Shown piece by piece: positions 51,100 to 61,373 of a stretch of DNA of 64,000 nucleotides. The DNA comes from Nocardia vinacea NBRC 16497 (GTDB lineage Bacteria > Actinomycetota > Actinomycetes > Mycobacteriales > Mycobacteriaceae): the NCBI RefSeq assembly GCF_000308835.1, contig NZ_BAGN01000076.1, positions 1 through 64,000 of the forward strand, given 5' to 3'. The position numbers were made by a program, and so were the translations under genes. Each line of letters starts with the position of its first letter. Position 1 is the stretch's first letter. Below the pieces are notes generated by a model. That model was not told where the DNA came from. It saw only the letters and a list, made by a program, of their open reading frames with translations, and did no database searches.

Positions 51100-51229
51100 C
51101 TTCGAACGATCCGCAAGCAATCGCGACGGCCGAGGTAGCGGTTTATTCACTGCGTGTTGTCAGTGCGGCGCGTTAAACTTTCATCAACGACGCAGCAATT
51201 CGAGACCGGAAAGCAGGCTATAGCCACTT

Positions 51230-52378
51230 TTGAGAACACAAGGCGAGATCGGCGACCCGACTACCCCCACTGCAGGCCTGAGCTCACCCACCCCGCCGAC
51301 TTCGTCGGCTTCCATGCCCGGTGGTGCAGACAACGGCTCGGGCCCGGCAGCACGCACCGTGCGTTCCAGTATCGAACTCGCTCCCGAATCCGTGTTCCCG
51401 TTCCTCGGTTCGGCCGACCAGAACCTGCGTGAACTCGAGCAGCTGCTGGATGCGGATATCCATGTCCGCGGCAATTCCGTGACCCTCACCGGTAAGGCGG
51501 CCGATGTCGCGCTGGCCGAGCGGGTGATCGAACAGCTCGTCGCGCTGACCGGTCGCAATCGAGTGGTGACCCCGGAGGCGGTGCGCCACACGGTATCCAT
51601 GCTCACCGAGGGTTCCTCGGAATCCCCGGCCGAGGTACTGAGCCTGGACATCCTGTCCCGACGCGGCAAGACCATCCGGCCCAAGACGCTCAACCAGAAG
51701 CGCTACGTCGACGCAATCGACGCCAACACCATCGTGTTCGGCATCGGCCCCGCGGGTACCGGCAAGACGTATCTGGCGATGGCCAAGGCCGTGCAGGCAT
51801 TGCAGACCAAGCAGGTCAACCGGATCATCCTCACCCGTCCCGCCGTCGAGGCGGGCGAGCGGCTCGGCTTCCTGCCCGGCACGCTGAACGAGAAGATCGA
51901 TCCGTATCTGCGCCCGCTCTACGACGCGCTGCACGACATGATGGATCCGGAGGCCATTCCGAAGCTGATGGCGGCCGGTGTCATCGAGGTCGCGCCGCTG
52001 GCGTATATGCGAGGTCGCACGCTGAACGATTCGTTCATCATTCTCGACGAGGCGCAGAACACCACGGCCGAGCAGATGAAGATGTTCCTCACCCGGCTCG
52101 GATTCGGTTCGAAGATCGTGGTGACCGGTGACGTCACCCAGGTCGACCTGCCCAATGGCGCGCGCTCGGGTCTGCGCGCGGCGAGTGAGATCCTGACCGG
52201 CATCGAAGATATCCATTTCGCCCAGCTGACCAGCAGCGATGTGGTTCGGCACCGGTTGGTCTCCGATATTGTCGACGCCTACGAGCGGGCCGAGGCCGAG
52301 CGGGTCACCCAGGTCGGACCGCACTATCCGGGCAATCGCGCACAGCGTCGTGCCGCGAGCCGGGGAGATCGGCGATAG
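51230..52378 (+). CDS. phoH: PhoH-family ATPase
   Basis: 382 residues. KH-like N-terminal part ([19 protein letters not shown]), then the PhoH ATPase with Walker [12 protein letters not shown] and Walker [10 protein letters not shown], and [10 protein letters not shown]. Usually encoded next to YbeY and linked to ribosome and RNA quality control. A TTG at 51230 gives the longest product; an ATG at 51314 is an alternative that drops a Ser/Thr/Pro-rich leader. Confidence 0.92.
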   Translation: MRTQGEIGDPTTPTAGLSSPTPPTSSASMPGGADNGSGPAARTVRSSIELAPESVFPFLGSADQNLRELEQLLDADIHVRGNSVTLTGKAADVALAERVIEQLVALTGRNRVVTPEAVRHTVSMLTEGSSESPAEVLSLDILSRRGKTIRPKTLNQKRYVDAIDANTIVFGIGPAGTGKTYLAMAKAVQALQTKQVNRIILTRPAVEAGERLGFLPGTLNEKIDPYLRPLYDALHDMMDPEAIPKLMAAGVIEVAPLAYMRGRTLNDSFIILDEAQNTTAEQMKMFLTRLGFGSKIVVTGDVTQVDLPNGARSGLRAASEILTGIEDIHFAQLTSSDVVRHRLVSDIVDAYERAEAERVTQVGPHYPGNRAQRRAASRGDRR

Positions 52379-52442
52379 TGGGACGGACGTGTCCGGGCCA
52401 GCCGCGCGGTGCGGGCCCGGGCACACCGAATACCCTGATCAG

Positions 52443-52997
52443 GTGAGCATCGAGATCGCCAACGAGTCGGGTGTCGACGTACCCGAAGAAGACCTGGTCA
52501 GTGTCGCGCGATTCGTGATCGGCCGGATGGACGTGCATCCGGCGGCCGAGCTGTCGATGGTGCTCGTCGATCTCGACACCATGGCGGATCTGCACATGCG
52601 CTGGATGGACCTACCCGGCCCGACCGATGTCATGTCCTTCCCCATGGACGAACTGGAGCCCGGTGGCCGACCGGACAGTGCCGAACCGGGTCCGTCCATG
52701 CTCGGCGATATCGTGCTGTGCCCCGAATTCGCCGCCGGCCAGGCCCGCAAGGCCGGTCACTCGCTCGATCACGAACTCGCGCTGCTCACCGTGCACGGTG
52801 TGCTCCACCTGCTCGGCTACGACCATGCCGAGCCGGAGGAGGAGAAGGAGATGTTCGCGCTGCAGGCACGGCTGCTCGAGGAGTGGTACGAGAGCCTGCG
52901 CGAGGCACAGCGGCGAGCCGAATTGGCCGAGCGCGATGCCCGGCTGCTGGGGAAGGCCGGTTTCACAACGCCCGGTGAGGCGCTAGGCCCCGCGTGA
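52443..52997 (+). CDS. ybeY: Endoribonuclease YbeY
   Basis: 184 residues. The zinc motif [11 protein letters not shown] (three His) is present near residue 118, with [11 protein letters not shown] before it. It acts in 16S rRNA 3'-end maturation and 70S quality control. GTG 52443 begins the conserved [10 protein letters not shown] ~30-residue C-terminal extension is charged. The stop overlaps the next start (GTGA). Confidence 0.93.
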   Translation: MSIEIANESGVDVPEEDLVSVARFVIGRMDVHPAAELSMVLVDLDTMADLHMRWMDLPGPTDVMSFPMDELEPGGRPDSAEPGPSMLGDIVLCPEFAAGQARKAGHSLDHELALLTVHGVLHLLGYDHAEPEEEKEMFALQARLLEEWYESLREAQRRAELAERDARLLGKAGFTTPGEALGPA

Positions 52998-54343
52998 GTT
53001 CGCTGACTCTGATCCTGCTGGCGGTTCTGCTCGTCCCGGTCGGTGGGGTGTTCGCCGGAGTCGATTCGGCGCTGAACACCATCTCACCGGCGCGTCTCGA
53101 CGATATGGTGCGGGCGGAGCGGCCCGGCGCGGTGCGGCTGACCAGGATCGTGGCCGATCGGCCACGATATGTGAATCTGCTTGTGCTGCTTCGTATTCTG
53201 TGCGAGATATGCGCGACGGTGCTGTTGGCGGCGGCGCTGATTCCGCTGTGGGACGACAATTGGGCGCTGCTGTTCACCGCGGCCGTCATGGTGCTGGTGG
53301 ACTATGTGGTGATCGGAGTCGGACCGCGCACACTCGGGCGTCAGCACGCCTACTCCATCGCATTGGCCTCGGCGCTGCCGCTGCAGTTCATCGGCACGGT
53401 GCTCGGTCCGGTCAGCAGGCTGCTGATCCTCATCGGCAATGCGATCACCCCGGGTAAGGGATTTCGCAACGGCCCCTTCGCATCCGAGATCGAGCTGCGG
53501 GAAGTGGTCGAGATGGCCAGTGAACGCGGTGTGGTGGCCGACGACGAACGCCGCATGATCCAGTCGGTCTTCGAACTCGGCGATACCCCGGCCCGCGCGG
53601 TCATGGTGCCGCGCACCGAAATGGTCTGGATCGAGGCGGATAAGACTGCGGCACAGGCGATGTCGCTCGCGGTGCGCAGTGGACACTCCCGCATTCCGGT
53701 GGTCGGCGAGAACGTAGACGACATCCTCGGCGTGGTATATCTGAAAGACCTTGTGCCGTATGCGGATAGAAGTCGCAAGGTGCAGGTGCGCGATGCCATG
53801 CGCCCGGCGGTGTTCATGCCCGACTCCAAACCGCTGGACAGCCTGCTCGACGAAATGCAGCGCCGCAGAAACCATATGGCGCTACTGGTCGACGAATACG
53901 GCGGCATTGCCGGACTGGTGACCATCGAGGATGTGCTCGAGGAGATCGTCGGTGAGATCGCCGACGAATACGACACCGACGAAACCCCACCCATCGAGGA
54001 CCTCGGCGAGGGCCGCTACCGGGTTTCGGCTCGACTGTCGGTCGACGATCTGGCCGAACTGTACGGCCTGGAAATCGAGGAGGAGGACGTCGATACCGTC
54101 GGCGGCCTACTCGCCCACGCACTGGGCCGGGTGCCGCTGCCCGGCTCCAAAGCCGTTGTGCACGGCCTGGTGCTGCGTGGCGAAGGCGGTGCGGACGCGC
54201 GGGGACGGGTGCGGGTGCACACCGTCGTGGTGCGCAAGGCGCTGGAGAAATCGCATGCCGAGAAGGCCAACGGCAAGCGCAAAAGTAACGGATCCGAGCG
54301 GGAAATCCCGACCGATCGTGATGAGAACGGAGACAGCGAATGA
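52994..54343 (+). CDS. CNNM/CorC-type membrane protein with CBS domains
   Basis: 449 residues. N-terminal DUF21/CNNM membrane domain (about four hydrophobic segments to ~140), a CBS pair ([11 protein letters not shown], then [17 protein letters not shown]), and the C-terminal CorC/HlyC domain ([25 protein letters not shown]). Such proteins are linked to Mg/Co efflux; the older name is hemolysin-like. Its position between ybeY and era is conserved in mycobacteria (Rv2366c). Confidence 0.88.
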   Translation: MSSLTLILLAVLLVPVGGVFAGVDSALNTISPARLDDMVRAERPGAVRLTRIVADRPRYVNLLVLLRILCEICATVLLAAALIPLWDDNWALLFTAAVMVLVDYVVIGVGPRTLGRQHAYSIALASALPLQFIGTVLGPVSRLLILIGNAITPGKGFRNGPFASEIELREVVEMASERGVVADDERRMIQSVFELGDTPARAVMVPRTEMVWIEADKTAAQAMSLAVRSGHSRIPVVGENVDDILGVVYLKDLVPYADRSRKVQVRDAMRPAVFMPDSKPLDSLLDEMQRRRNHMALLVDEYGGIAGLVTIEDVLEEIVGEIADEYDTDETPPIEDLGEGRYRVSARLSVDDLAELYGLEIEEEDVDTVGGLLAHALGRVPLPGSKAVVHGLVLRGEGGADARGRVRVHTVVVRKALEKSHAEKANGKRKSNGSEREIPTDRDENGDSE

Positions 54344-54699
54344 CCGAATTGGACGCCGAGGACACCAAACTCGTGGTGCTGGCCAAGGGCGCGCTCGGCC
54401 GCACCGGCGGCAACTCGGGCGCGGCCATCCGCGATACCGACGGCCGCACCTACGCGGCTGGTGATGTCGCCCTGCAGTCCCTGCGACTGACCGCCTTGCA
54501 GGCCGCCGTCGCGGCCGCGATCTCCAGTGGCGCAGAGGGATTCGAGGCGGCCGTGGTCGTCAGCGGCAAGCTATCGGATCCGGGCGTCTTCGCGATTCGC
54601 GAGGTTTCGCCCGAGGCGCGCATCGTCTTCACCGACCGCTCGGGCGCGGTCTTCGAGATCGTCGACGATGCCGCAGGCGCGGAGGTGCAGGGTGGCTGA
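54340..54699 (+). CDS. Cytidine-deaminase-like protein without catalytic residues
   Basis: 119 residues. Similar in size and fold pattern to small tetrameric cytidine deaminases, but the segment that should carry Cys-Ala-Glu reads [19 protein letters not shown] and there is no PCxxC; no Cys occurs in the protein. So it is not expected to deaminate. Start overlaps the previous stop (ATGA). The same gene lies before era in M. tuberculosis (Rv2365c). Confidence 0.7.
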   Translation: MTELDAEDTKLVVLAKGALGRTGGNSGAAIRDTDGRTYAAGDVALQSLRLTALQAAVAAAISSGAEGFEAAVVVSGKLSDPGVFAIREVSPEARIVFTDRSGAVFEIVDDAAGAEVQGG

Positions 54700-55603
54700 T
54701 ACATCCACCGAATTCCGTTCCGGCTTCGTCTGTTTCGTCGGCCGTCCGAATACCGGCAAGTCGACGCTGACCAATGCGCTGGTCGGCCAGAAGATCGCGA
54801 TCACCTCCTCGCGCCCGCAGACCACCCGCCACACCATCCGCGGCATCGTGCACCGCGAGCACGCCCAGCTCATCCTGGTCGACACCCCCGGTCTGCACCG
54901 CCCGCGCACTCTGCTCGGCCAACGCCTGAACGACCTTGTCCGCGATACGTATTCCGAAGTCGACGTGATCGCCCTGTGTATTCCGGCCGATGAGAAAATC
55001 GGCCCCGGCGACAAATGGATCCTGCAGCAGATCAAGCAGATGGCGCCGAAGACCACTCTGCTCGGTGTGGTCACCAAGATCGACAAGGTGAGCCGCGACC
55101 AGGTCGCCGAACAGCTGATGGCGCTGTCGCGACTGCTCGGCCCGGACCACGATGTCGTACCGGTCTCCGCCGTCAAGGGCGAACAGGTCGAGGTCCTCGT
55201 CGACGTCATCGCCTCGAAAATGCCTGAGGGACCGGCCTTCTACCCCGACGGCGAGCTCACCGACGAGCCCGAGGAAACCCTGATGGCCGAGCTCATCCGC
55301 GAAGCCGCCCTGGAGGGTGTCCGCGACGAGCTCCCGCATTCGCTCGCCGTGGTTATCGAAGAAGTCCTCCCGCGCGAAGAAAACGAAGACCTGCTCGACG
55401 TGCACGCCCTGCTCTACGTCGAACGCGCCTCGCAGAAGGCCATCATCATCGGCAAGGGCGGTGCCCGCCTCAAAGAGGTAGGCACCAACGCCCGCAAACA
55501 AATCGAACACATCCTCGGCGTCCGCATCTACCTACACCTGCATGTCAAGGTTGCCAAGGATTGGCAGCGCGACCCGAAACAGCTTGGCAAGCTCGGGTTC
55601 TGA
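54692..55603 (+). CDS. era: Ribosome-assembly GTPase Era
   Basis: 303 residues. G1 GRPNTGKST, G2 around TTRHTIRG, G3 DTPG, G4 TKID, then a C-terminal KH domain with KAIIIGKGGARLKEVG. It binds 16S rRNA 3' end and supports 30S assembly. GTG 54692 overlaps the previous gene by 8 bases and has GGAGG 6 bases upstream. Confidence 0.95.
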   Translation: MADTSTEFRSGFVCFVGRPNTGKSTLTNALVGQKIAITSSRPQTTRHTIRGIVHREHAQLILVDTPGLHRPRTLLGQRLNDLVRDTYSEVDVIALCIPADEKIGPGDKWILQQIKQMAPKTTLLGVVTKIDKVSRDQVAEQLMALSRLLGPDHDVVPVSAVKGEQVEVLVDVIASKMPEGPAFYPDGELTDEPEETLMAELIREAALEGVRDELPHSLAVVIEEVLPREENEDLLDVHALLYVERASQKAIIIGKGGARLKEVGTNARKQIEHILGVRIYLHLHVKVAKDWQRDPKQLGKLGF

Positions 55604-56235
55604 CGCAGGGATATCCCCGCTGTCGCCGGGACCTCCTCGAACGCTGGTGGCGAAACGTACCGGTCGAGCACCGAAAGGTCTTGTACGTCGTACTACTGAA
55701 CCACGGGGAGGTCACTGAGCAAGAGACGCCGCGCAGCGCCGGGACATACACCAGCGCGGAGACGGCGCGGGCGATCGGGGCGGCGCGGAGTGCGTGCGCG
55801 GCAACGGTGTGATCGGCAGCGAAGCGCCCACCCTGGACTTGCAGGTGCGGTGAATTGCCCAGGCTTGTAGCGGATCTCGCTGCCTACCCCGATCTGGCGC
55901 ACTACCATCCGCCGCGGCGGCGACCGCACCGGACTGGTCTACGACGTAGCCGGTGTGGTCCGTGCCAATCGTGCCCGGCCCGAGCGCGCCCGCGATGTCA
56001 ATCGCGCCGCCATCGCACTGCAACTGCGCGGCACCGACTATCTCGGAGTCTGTACTTCTCCCGAGGTCGAGTGGCCGCCGAGTCGACCATCGGCATTCTC
56101 ATTGCCACCGTCCTCGGGAAGTCCAGCCAGCCGCGGCAGTGTTTGCTGATGTATCCGCAGGGCGCCGTCAACGGCCGGGGTCCGGACGGGTACCAAGAGC
56201 GATACCGAGGTCTGGACCCTGCCCGAACGCTGGAC
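55604..56235. other. Decayed or non-coding stretch between era and the amidase
   Basis: 632 bases with no intact gene. One frame (~55883-56053, + strand) reads TTIRRGGDRTGLVYDVAGVV and NRAAIALQLRGTDYLGV, which looks protein-like but lies after an in-frame stop and has no start; further on another frame carries STIGILIATVLGK. This suggests remnants of a lost gene. Confidence 0.35.
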
Positions 56236-57666
56236 TCACCACCACGGCTCGGGGCGGTGGCGCTCCCAGCGCAGTTCCGATTCCAGTTGTGCGGCAACGG
56301 AAACCAGGAGCGGCTCGGTGTTCGCGGTGCCCATGAGTTGTGCGCCCACCGGCAGGCCGGTGTCGGTGAATCCGGCTGGGACATTCACCGCGGGCCAGCC
56401 GAGTACATTCCAGGGCCAGGTATACGGGCATGCGGCCGTGATGAGGTCGTTGGTGGCGTTGACGCCGATACCGTCGATCTCTTCGGCGCGTGGCGGGGGA
56501 GTCGCGGTGGTCGGGGCCAGCACCAGATCGTAGTCGCGGAAGAAGCCGCCGATTTGCTTGTGCAGCAACGTTTCCGCCTGACGTGCCGCGAACAGTGCGG
56601 GTCCGCTGAGTGCGCGGCCGAACCGGACGTTCGCGGTGGTGCGTGGATCCACTTGTATGCCAGGCATTTTGTCGTAGACGTGGCGGACCCCCGCCAGCGA
56701 GCGCGGTAGGAAGGACGCACCGATCATGATGCCGTAGTGCAGATCCGCCACGGTTACCGAATGACCGAGGCGGCGCAGTGTGGTGGCGATGCGCTGCACC
56801 GCGACTTCGACCTCCGGATGTAGCGCGGTTCTGGTGGCGGTGAACGGGATTCGCAGCGAGAGGGCGATGCGTAGTCGTCCTGGATCGCGGCCGACGGCAT
56901 CGGAGATGGTGAGCGGTTCGGGGGTGTGCAGATCGCCGGGATGCGGTCCGGCGGCGGTGTCGAGCAGCAGGGCGGCATCGGCGACGGTTCGGGCCAACGG
57001 TCCGTTCACGGTGAGGCCGTGGAATGCCTCGGCCGCGGGCCAGGTGGAGATGCGGCCGCGCTGTGGTTTGATGCCGACGAGATTGGTCCACGCGGTCGGG
57101 ATGCGGACCGAGCCCGCGCCGTCGGAACCCAGTGCGGCGGGTACCAATCCGGCCGCGACGGCAGCCGCGGAACCGCCGGATGAGCCGCCCGGTGTGTATT
57201 CGGCACCCCATGGGTTGCGAGTGTGGCCGAAGGCGGCGCCGCTGGTGAACGGCAGTTGGCCGAGTTCGCAGGTATTGGTCTTGCCGACGATCACCGCACC
57301 GGCCGCGCGCAGTCGTCGAACCGATTCCGCGTCTTCGGTTTTCGGCGGGAGCTCGCCACCGCAGCCGAATGCCGTTGGCTCACCGGCGATATCGGTATCG
57401 TCCTTGATCGCGATCGGCACGCCGAGCAGAGGGAGACGTTCGCCGGCGGCCAAGCGCTCGTCGGCCGCGACGGCCTCGGCGAGTGCCTTTTCGCGCCGGA
57501 CGATACGGAAGGCATTCAGGGTCGGCTGACTCGCCTCGATCCGGTCCAGTGCGGCGCCGACCGCGGCCACGGAGCTGATCCTGCCCTGTGCGAGGGCGGC
57601 TGCGAAGTCGGCGAGGCCGAGTTCGGCGGTCTCGAATGGGCGCAGGGTGGCGTCGGACACCGTCAT
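56236..57666 (-). CDS. amiA2: Amidase-signature family hydrolase
   Basis: 476 residues. Amidase signature Ser-cisSer-Lys triad: Lys in VPIAIKDDTD, the Gly/Ser-rich PGGSSGGSAAAVAAG, and GSDGAGSVRIP. Hydrolyses an amide bond; substrate unknown. ATG 57666 has GGAG 5 bases upstream. An amidase opposite in direction to era, between era and recO, is also found in M. tuberculosis (amiA2), which supports the symbol. Confidence 0.85.
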   Translation of the reverse strand: MTVSDATLRPFETAELGLADFAAALAQGRISSVAAVGAALDRIEASQPTLNAFRIVRREKALAEAVAADERLAAGERLPLLGVPIAIKDDTDIAGEPTAFGCGGELPPKTEDAESVRRLRAAGAVIVGKTNTCELGQLPFTSGAAFGHTRNPWGAEYTPGGSSGGSAAAVAAGLVPAALGSDGAGSVRIPTAWTNLVGIKPQRGRISTWPAAEAFHGLTVNGPLARTVADAALLLDTAAGPHPGDLHTPEPLTISDAVGRDPGRLRIALSLRIPFTATRTALHPEVEVAVQRIATTLRRLGHSVTVADLHYGIMIGASFLPRSLAGVRHVYDKMPGIQVDPRTTANVRFGRALSGPALFAARQAETLLHKQIGGFFRDYDLVLAPTTATPPPRAEEIDGIGVNATNDLITAACPYTWPWNVLGWPAVNVPAGFTDTGLPVGAQLMGTANTEPLLVSVAAQLESELRWERHRPEPWW

Positions 57667-57771
57667 GTGAGCTCCGTCTCCTTCGATCTTTCGTTGCACG
57701 GTAGCGCGGAGCTGGTCAATCGTCCACATCGGCTCCCGAATCTCCACCCCAGGTAGGAGGCCGAGCTATAG

Positions 57772-57792
57772 ACATACATACCGTATGTATGT
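57772..57792. promoter_or_regulatory. 21-bp perfect operator upstream of the hydrolase-tetR operon
   Basis: ACATACATAC (57772-57781), one base, GTATGTATGT (57783-57792). It is 37 bases before the hydrolase start, so suits autorepression by the TetR protein of the same operon. Confidence 0.65.
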
Positions 57793-57828
57793 AATGGTGG
57801 ACACGAACTGCCAACACATGGAGGAACC

Positions 57829-58695
57829 ATGGGAATCAGTACGTCACTCGGCCGCGCACATGAGGTGGATCTCCCCGGCGGCCGCATCCGGTACTACGAC
57901 ACAGGGGAGGGCGCGCCGGTCGTTTTCGTGCACGGCCTGCTCGTCAACTCCGATCTCTGGCGCAATGTCGTCCCCACCATCGCGGCGGCGGGCTATCGCT
58001 GCCTCAGTCCGGACCTGCCGCTCGGCTCACACGAAATCCCGGTCCCCGCAGCGGATCTCACGCCCACCGGGGTCGCCGATCTGATCGCCGACTTTCTGGA
58101 GCGACTCGACCTCACCGACGTCACCGTTGTCGCCAATGACACCGGCGGCGCGATCACCCAGTTGTTGCTGACCCGTCGTCCAGAGCGGATCGGCCGCGTC
58201 GTACTGACCTCGTGCGACGCCTACGAGGCTTTCTTCCCGCCTGCCTTCGCGGCGCTGCCTGTGCTGGCGCGGGTACCCGGCTCGCTGCGGCCGCTGACCG
58301 AGTTGATGCGGATCCGTGCACTGCATCGTCTGCCGATCGCGTTCGGCTGGGTGACAAAGCGCCCGGTCCCGCCGGAGATCGCAGACTCCTACCTGCTGCC
58401 GAGCCGGAATTCGGCGGCGATCCGCAAGGATCTGCGCCGGTTCCTGAAGACCGTGCATCGCCGCTACACGCTCGACGCCGCTACCCGATTCCCATCGGTG
58501 CGGGTTCCGGTGCTGGTCGCATGGGCTCGCGAGGACAAGATCTTCCCGGTGAAATTCGCCGAACGCCTGGCCGCCGACCTGCCGAACGCGACCCTGAAGT
58601 TCATCGACGACTCCTACACCTTCCTGTCCGAAGATCAGCCCGAGTTGCTCTCCGAAACGATTCTGGAGTTCACTCGGGCGCATGCAACGCCGTAG
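57829..58695 (+). CDS. Alpha/beta hydrolase with Asp nucleophile and no C-terminal His
   Basis: 288 residues. FVHGLLVNSDLW supplies the oxyanion hole; the elbow is ANDTGG, so the nucleophile is Asp104 as in haloalkane/haloacetate dehalogenases and epoxide hydrolases. The usual GH(F/W) with the base His is replaced by IDDSYTFLSEDQP; the only His in the last 60 residues is four from the end. Catalysis by the ordinary Asp-His mechanism is therefore doubtful. First gene of an operon with a TetR gene. Confidence 0.8.
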   Translation: MGISTSLGRAHEVDLPGGRIRYYDTGEGAPVVFVHGLLVNSDLWRNVVPTIAAAGYRCLSPDLPLGSHEIPVPAADLTPTGVADLIADFLERLDLTDVTVVANDTGGAITQLLLTRRPERIGRVVLTSCDAYEAFFPPAFAALPVLARVPGSLRPLTELMRIRALHRLPIAFGWVTKRPVPPEIADSYLLPSRNSAAIRKDLRRFLKTVHRRYTLDAATRFPSVRVPVLVAWAREDKIFPVKFAERLAADLPNATLKFIDDSYTFLSEDQPELLSETILEFTRAHATP

Positions 58696-59281
58696 TCAGG
58701 AGGATCGCTCCCGTGCCACCCGAGCCGCGCTCGAGCAGGCCGGTCGCCGGTTGTTCGCCGAGCGCGGTTTCGCGGCGACCTCGGCCGAGGAACTCGTGAC
58801 CGAGGCGGGAGTCACCCGCGGCGCCCTGCACCACCACTACGGCGATAAGCGCGGTCTGTTCCTGGCCGTGCTCGAAAAAATAGAGGTCGAGACCACGCAG
58901 GAAATCGAAAACGTCATCGGCGCAGGTAATCCCGATGACATTCTCACCTCGATGGCCATCGGCCTGAATGTCTTCCTGGAGATCTGCCAGCGCCCGGAGA
59001 TGATCCGCATCACCCTCTACGACGGCCCCGCGGTCCTCGGCTGGCAGGCATTTCGCGAATTCGAGGCGCGCCATGGGCTGGGGTTGGTCATCGCCCAATT
59101 GGAACGCGCCCGTGACGCGGGGCTGATCGCCGATGCGCCGATCCAGGTCCTGGCCCAGCTGATCTTCAGCGCGGTCACCGAGGCAGGTTTGATCGTCGCG
59201 CACGCAACAGATAAGGCCGCCGCGCAGGCCCAAGCTCAGCAGTCCCTGATGCTCCTCATCGGAGGAATTCTCCGCACTTGA
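58682..59281 (+). CDS. TetR-family regulator
   Basis: 199 residues. HTH at ~20-60 (TSAEELVTEAGVTRGALHHHYGDKRGLF). Starts inside the hydrolase gene (14-base overlap), so the two are translated together. Likely binds the 21-bp repeat at 57772 and controls its own operon. Confidence 0.87.
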   Translation: MQRRSQEDRSRATRAALEQAGRRLFAERGFAATSAEELVTEAGVTRGALHHHYGDKRGLFLAVLEKIEVETTQEIENVIGAGNPDDILTSMAIGLNVFLEICQRPEMIRITLYDGPAVLGWQAFREFEARHGLGLVIAQLERARDAGLIADAPIQVLAQLIFSAVTEAGLIVAHATDKAAAQAQAQQSLMLLIGGILRT

Positions 59282-59375
59282 CGTGTGCGCCGGTGTCACA
59301 TAGCTAGTGGTCTCCGCGCATAAGTTGCACCTTGTGTGAGGAGGGCACTGGTTCTGCGAGGTCGGGGCGAGCCGG

Positions 59376-60149
59376 TTATTGGATGGGGAAGTTGAAGTAC
59401 GTGTTCGGGAACGGCTCGTTTTTCAAGGTGAAGTGCCACCACTCTTCGGCGAGGTTTTTGAAACCGTGCTCGTCCATGAGGTTCACCAGCAGCTCACGGA
59501 GTGCCCGCTGGGTACCGCTCGGTGCTGGGTTGGCCGTATGCGCGAGTGGATCGAAGCAGTCGTAGCCCGTGCCGAAGTCGAGGGTGTTGTCCCGGAAGCG
59601 CTGGTCGGCGGGCAGTGTGCAGGCGCGCAGCGGATCGCCGGGGTGGTACTGCTCCTGATCGGCGGCCGGTAGCGTGACGATCGTGAGATCCAAGGTGCTG
59701 CCCCTGCTGTGCCCGGACTTCTCCGCGATGTACCCGTCCCGGAACAGATTCGCCTTCTCCACCGTCGGATAGAACTCCGCCCGCATCTTGGTATCGCCGA
59801 GATCTTTTGCCCAACTGACGAATTGGTCCACCGCCCGCTGCGGTCGGTAGCAGTCATAGGTCTTCAGCCCGAGCCCCATGGGCTGCAGCTCTCGCTGCAC
59901 CTGCGCGAGAGCCGCGGCGGCCTCCTTCGTCAGCAAGCACTTCGGCGCGTCATACCCATTGATCCGCCCACCGATGAAGTTGTGCTCCCCGAAGTACCGC
60001 GCATCAACGATGATCGTCGGATCGAGTTCCGTCACCGAAACGAACGCCGTCTCATCAGCCGCGGGCGAACTCGGCTTCTCCCCGCAACCCGCGACCCCGA
60101 CAGCCGCGACCGCCGCCAAAACTGCTGAGCAGAACCGAATTCCGCGCAT
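59376..60149 (-). CDS. VanX-like D-Ala-D-Ala dipeptidase lipoprotein
   Basis: 257 residues. Lipoprotein signal with lipobox VAGC (Cys22). M15D peptidase motifs: SGHSRGSTLDLT (zinc His and Asp) and EWWHF (Glu base, zinc His). Arg in YDCYRPQRAV matches the substrate-binding Arg of VanX. Exported and membrane-anchored, so cell-wall dipeptide salvage or turnover fits better than vancomycin resistance; no vanH/vanA genes are nearby. Confidence 0.85.
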   Translation of the reverse strand: MRGIRFCSAVLAAVAAVGVAGCGEKPSSPAADETAFVSVTELDPTIIVDARYFGEHNFIGGRINGYDAPKCLLTKEAAAALAQVQRELQPMGLGLKTYDCYRPQRAVDQFVSWAKDLGDTKMRAEFYPTVEKANLFRDGYIAEKSGHSRGSTLDLTIVTLPAADQEQYHPGDPLRACTLPADQRFRDNTLDFGTGYDCFDPLAHTANPAPSGTQRALRELLVNLMDEHGFKNLAEEWWHFTLKNEPFPNTYFNFPIQ

Positions 60150-60170
60150 CCGCAGATCATAACCACCGAT

Positions 60171-60299
60171 CTACGTTCCCGGACCGAGTTGCGCACGCAA
60201 CCGCCCGCCCAACTCCGTCGCCTCCGCACCCGACCAGGGAATCACCCCGTTCTCCGCCATCAACGCATGAAACTGCTGACGCTCATACGAGCAGAAAGA
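60171..60299 (-). pseudogene. C-terminal fragment of an unidentified protein
   Basis: A minus-strand frame bounded by an upstream stop reads SYERQQFHALMAENG, then VIPWSGAEATELGGRLRAQL, and ends GPGT. It looks like the end of a real protein but has no start region. Family not recognised. Confidence 0.35.
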
Positions 60300-60433
60300 T
60301 CAGGCCTTCGTCTACGCCGTCGCCTGCTCGCTCGATGACGAATGCGGCATGCTCGATCACCGCGAAGGGTGTCGATGTGTTTCGATGGCCGCGCCTGGGC
60401 GTGGGGGTCGGGGGTTCGTGGGAGGATGAGGGC

Positions 60434-61207
60434 GTGCGGTTGTATCGGGATGAGGCGGTGGTGGTTCGCCAGCATAAGCTGGGGGAGGCGGATCGCATTG
60501 TCACGTTGTTGACGCGGCAGCACGGGTTGGTGCGGGCGGTGGCCAAGGGGGTGCGGCGGACCAAGTCGCGGTTCGGGGCGCGGTTGGAGCCGTTCGCGTA
60601 TGTGGACGTGCAACTGCATCCGGGGCGCAATCTCGACACGGTCACCCAGGTGCACACCATGGAGGCATTCGCCGCCGATATCGTCGACGATTATGGCCGC
60701 TACACCACGGCCTGCGCGGTACTGGAGACCGCGGAGCGGCTGGCCGGTGAGGAGCGCGCGCCCGCACCGAAGCTGCACGCATTGACCGCGAGCGCGCTGC
60801 GGGCGATCGCCGCCAAACAGCGCCCGCACGAGCTGATTCTCGACGCATACCTGTTGCGCGCCATGGGTTTTGCGGGTTGGGCCCCCGCGCTGGACGAATG
60901 CGCGCGCTGCGCGACACCCGGCCCGCATCGCGCCTTCCACGTCGCCGCCGGTGGCGCGGTCTGCGTGCACTGCCGCCCGCCCGGTTCGGCGACCCCGGCC
61001 CCGGGCGTGCTCGACCTGCTGATCGCCCTGTTGAAGGGTGAGTGGGAGTACGTCGAGCAGGTTCCCGAACAGATCCGCAGACAGGCCAGCGGCCTGGTCG
61101 CGGCGCACCTGCAGTGGCATCTGGAACGTCAGCTGCGCACCCTGCCGCTGGTCGAGCGTTCACCCGAAACCGCCAAGGCGTCCGCTACCGCCGGACAAGC
61201 GGGCTGA
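60434..61207 (+). CDS. recO: DNA repair protein RecO
   Basis: 257 residues. N-terminal OB fold (YRDEAVVVRQHKLGEADRIVTLLTRQHGLVRAVAKGVRR), helical domain, and a zinc site with CARC and CVHC. It loads RecA with RecR in gap repair. GTG 60434 has GGAGGATGAGG upstream; the frame is open to 60335 but the OB fold begins here. Next gene uppS is in the same order in mycobacteria. Confidence 0.92.
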   Translation: MRLYRDEAVVVRQHKLGEADRIVTLLTRQHGLVRAVAKGVRRTKSRFGARLEPFAYVDVQLHPGRNLDTVTQVHTMEAFAADIVDDYGRYTTACAVLETAERLAGEERAPAPKLHALTASALRAIAAKQRPHELILDAYLLRAMGFAGWAPALDECARCATPGPHRAFHVAAGGAVCVHCRPPGSATPAPGVLDLLIALLKGEWEYVEQVPEQIRRQASGLVAAHLQWHLERQLRTLPLVERSPETAKASATAGQAG

Positions 61208-61373
61208 ACGGCACCAATTCCGCGGTGTGGGTCGGTCTGACCTCCGCTTTTTCGCCACTCACGGGGGTTCCCGCGGATTTCTGCGTTGAATGGGTGCACA
61301 GACCGAACCGTCCTGTGCATCCGATCAGGTGGTGCGCACAATCCCTTCACAACCATCAGGCAGGATAGATGCC

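Noticed and set aside
59376..60149. Vancomycin resistance locus
   Set aside because: The VanX-like protein is a lipoprotein and no vanH, vanA or vanRS genes are nearby, so a resistance cluster is not supported.
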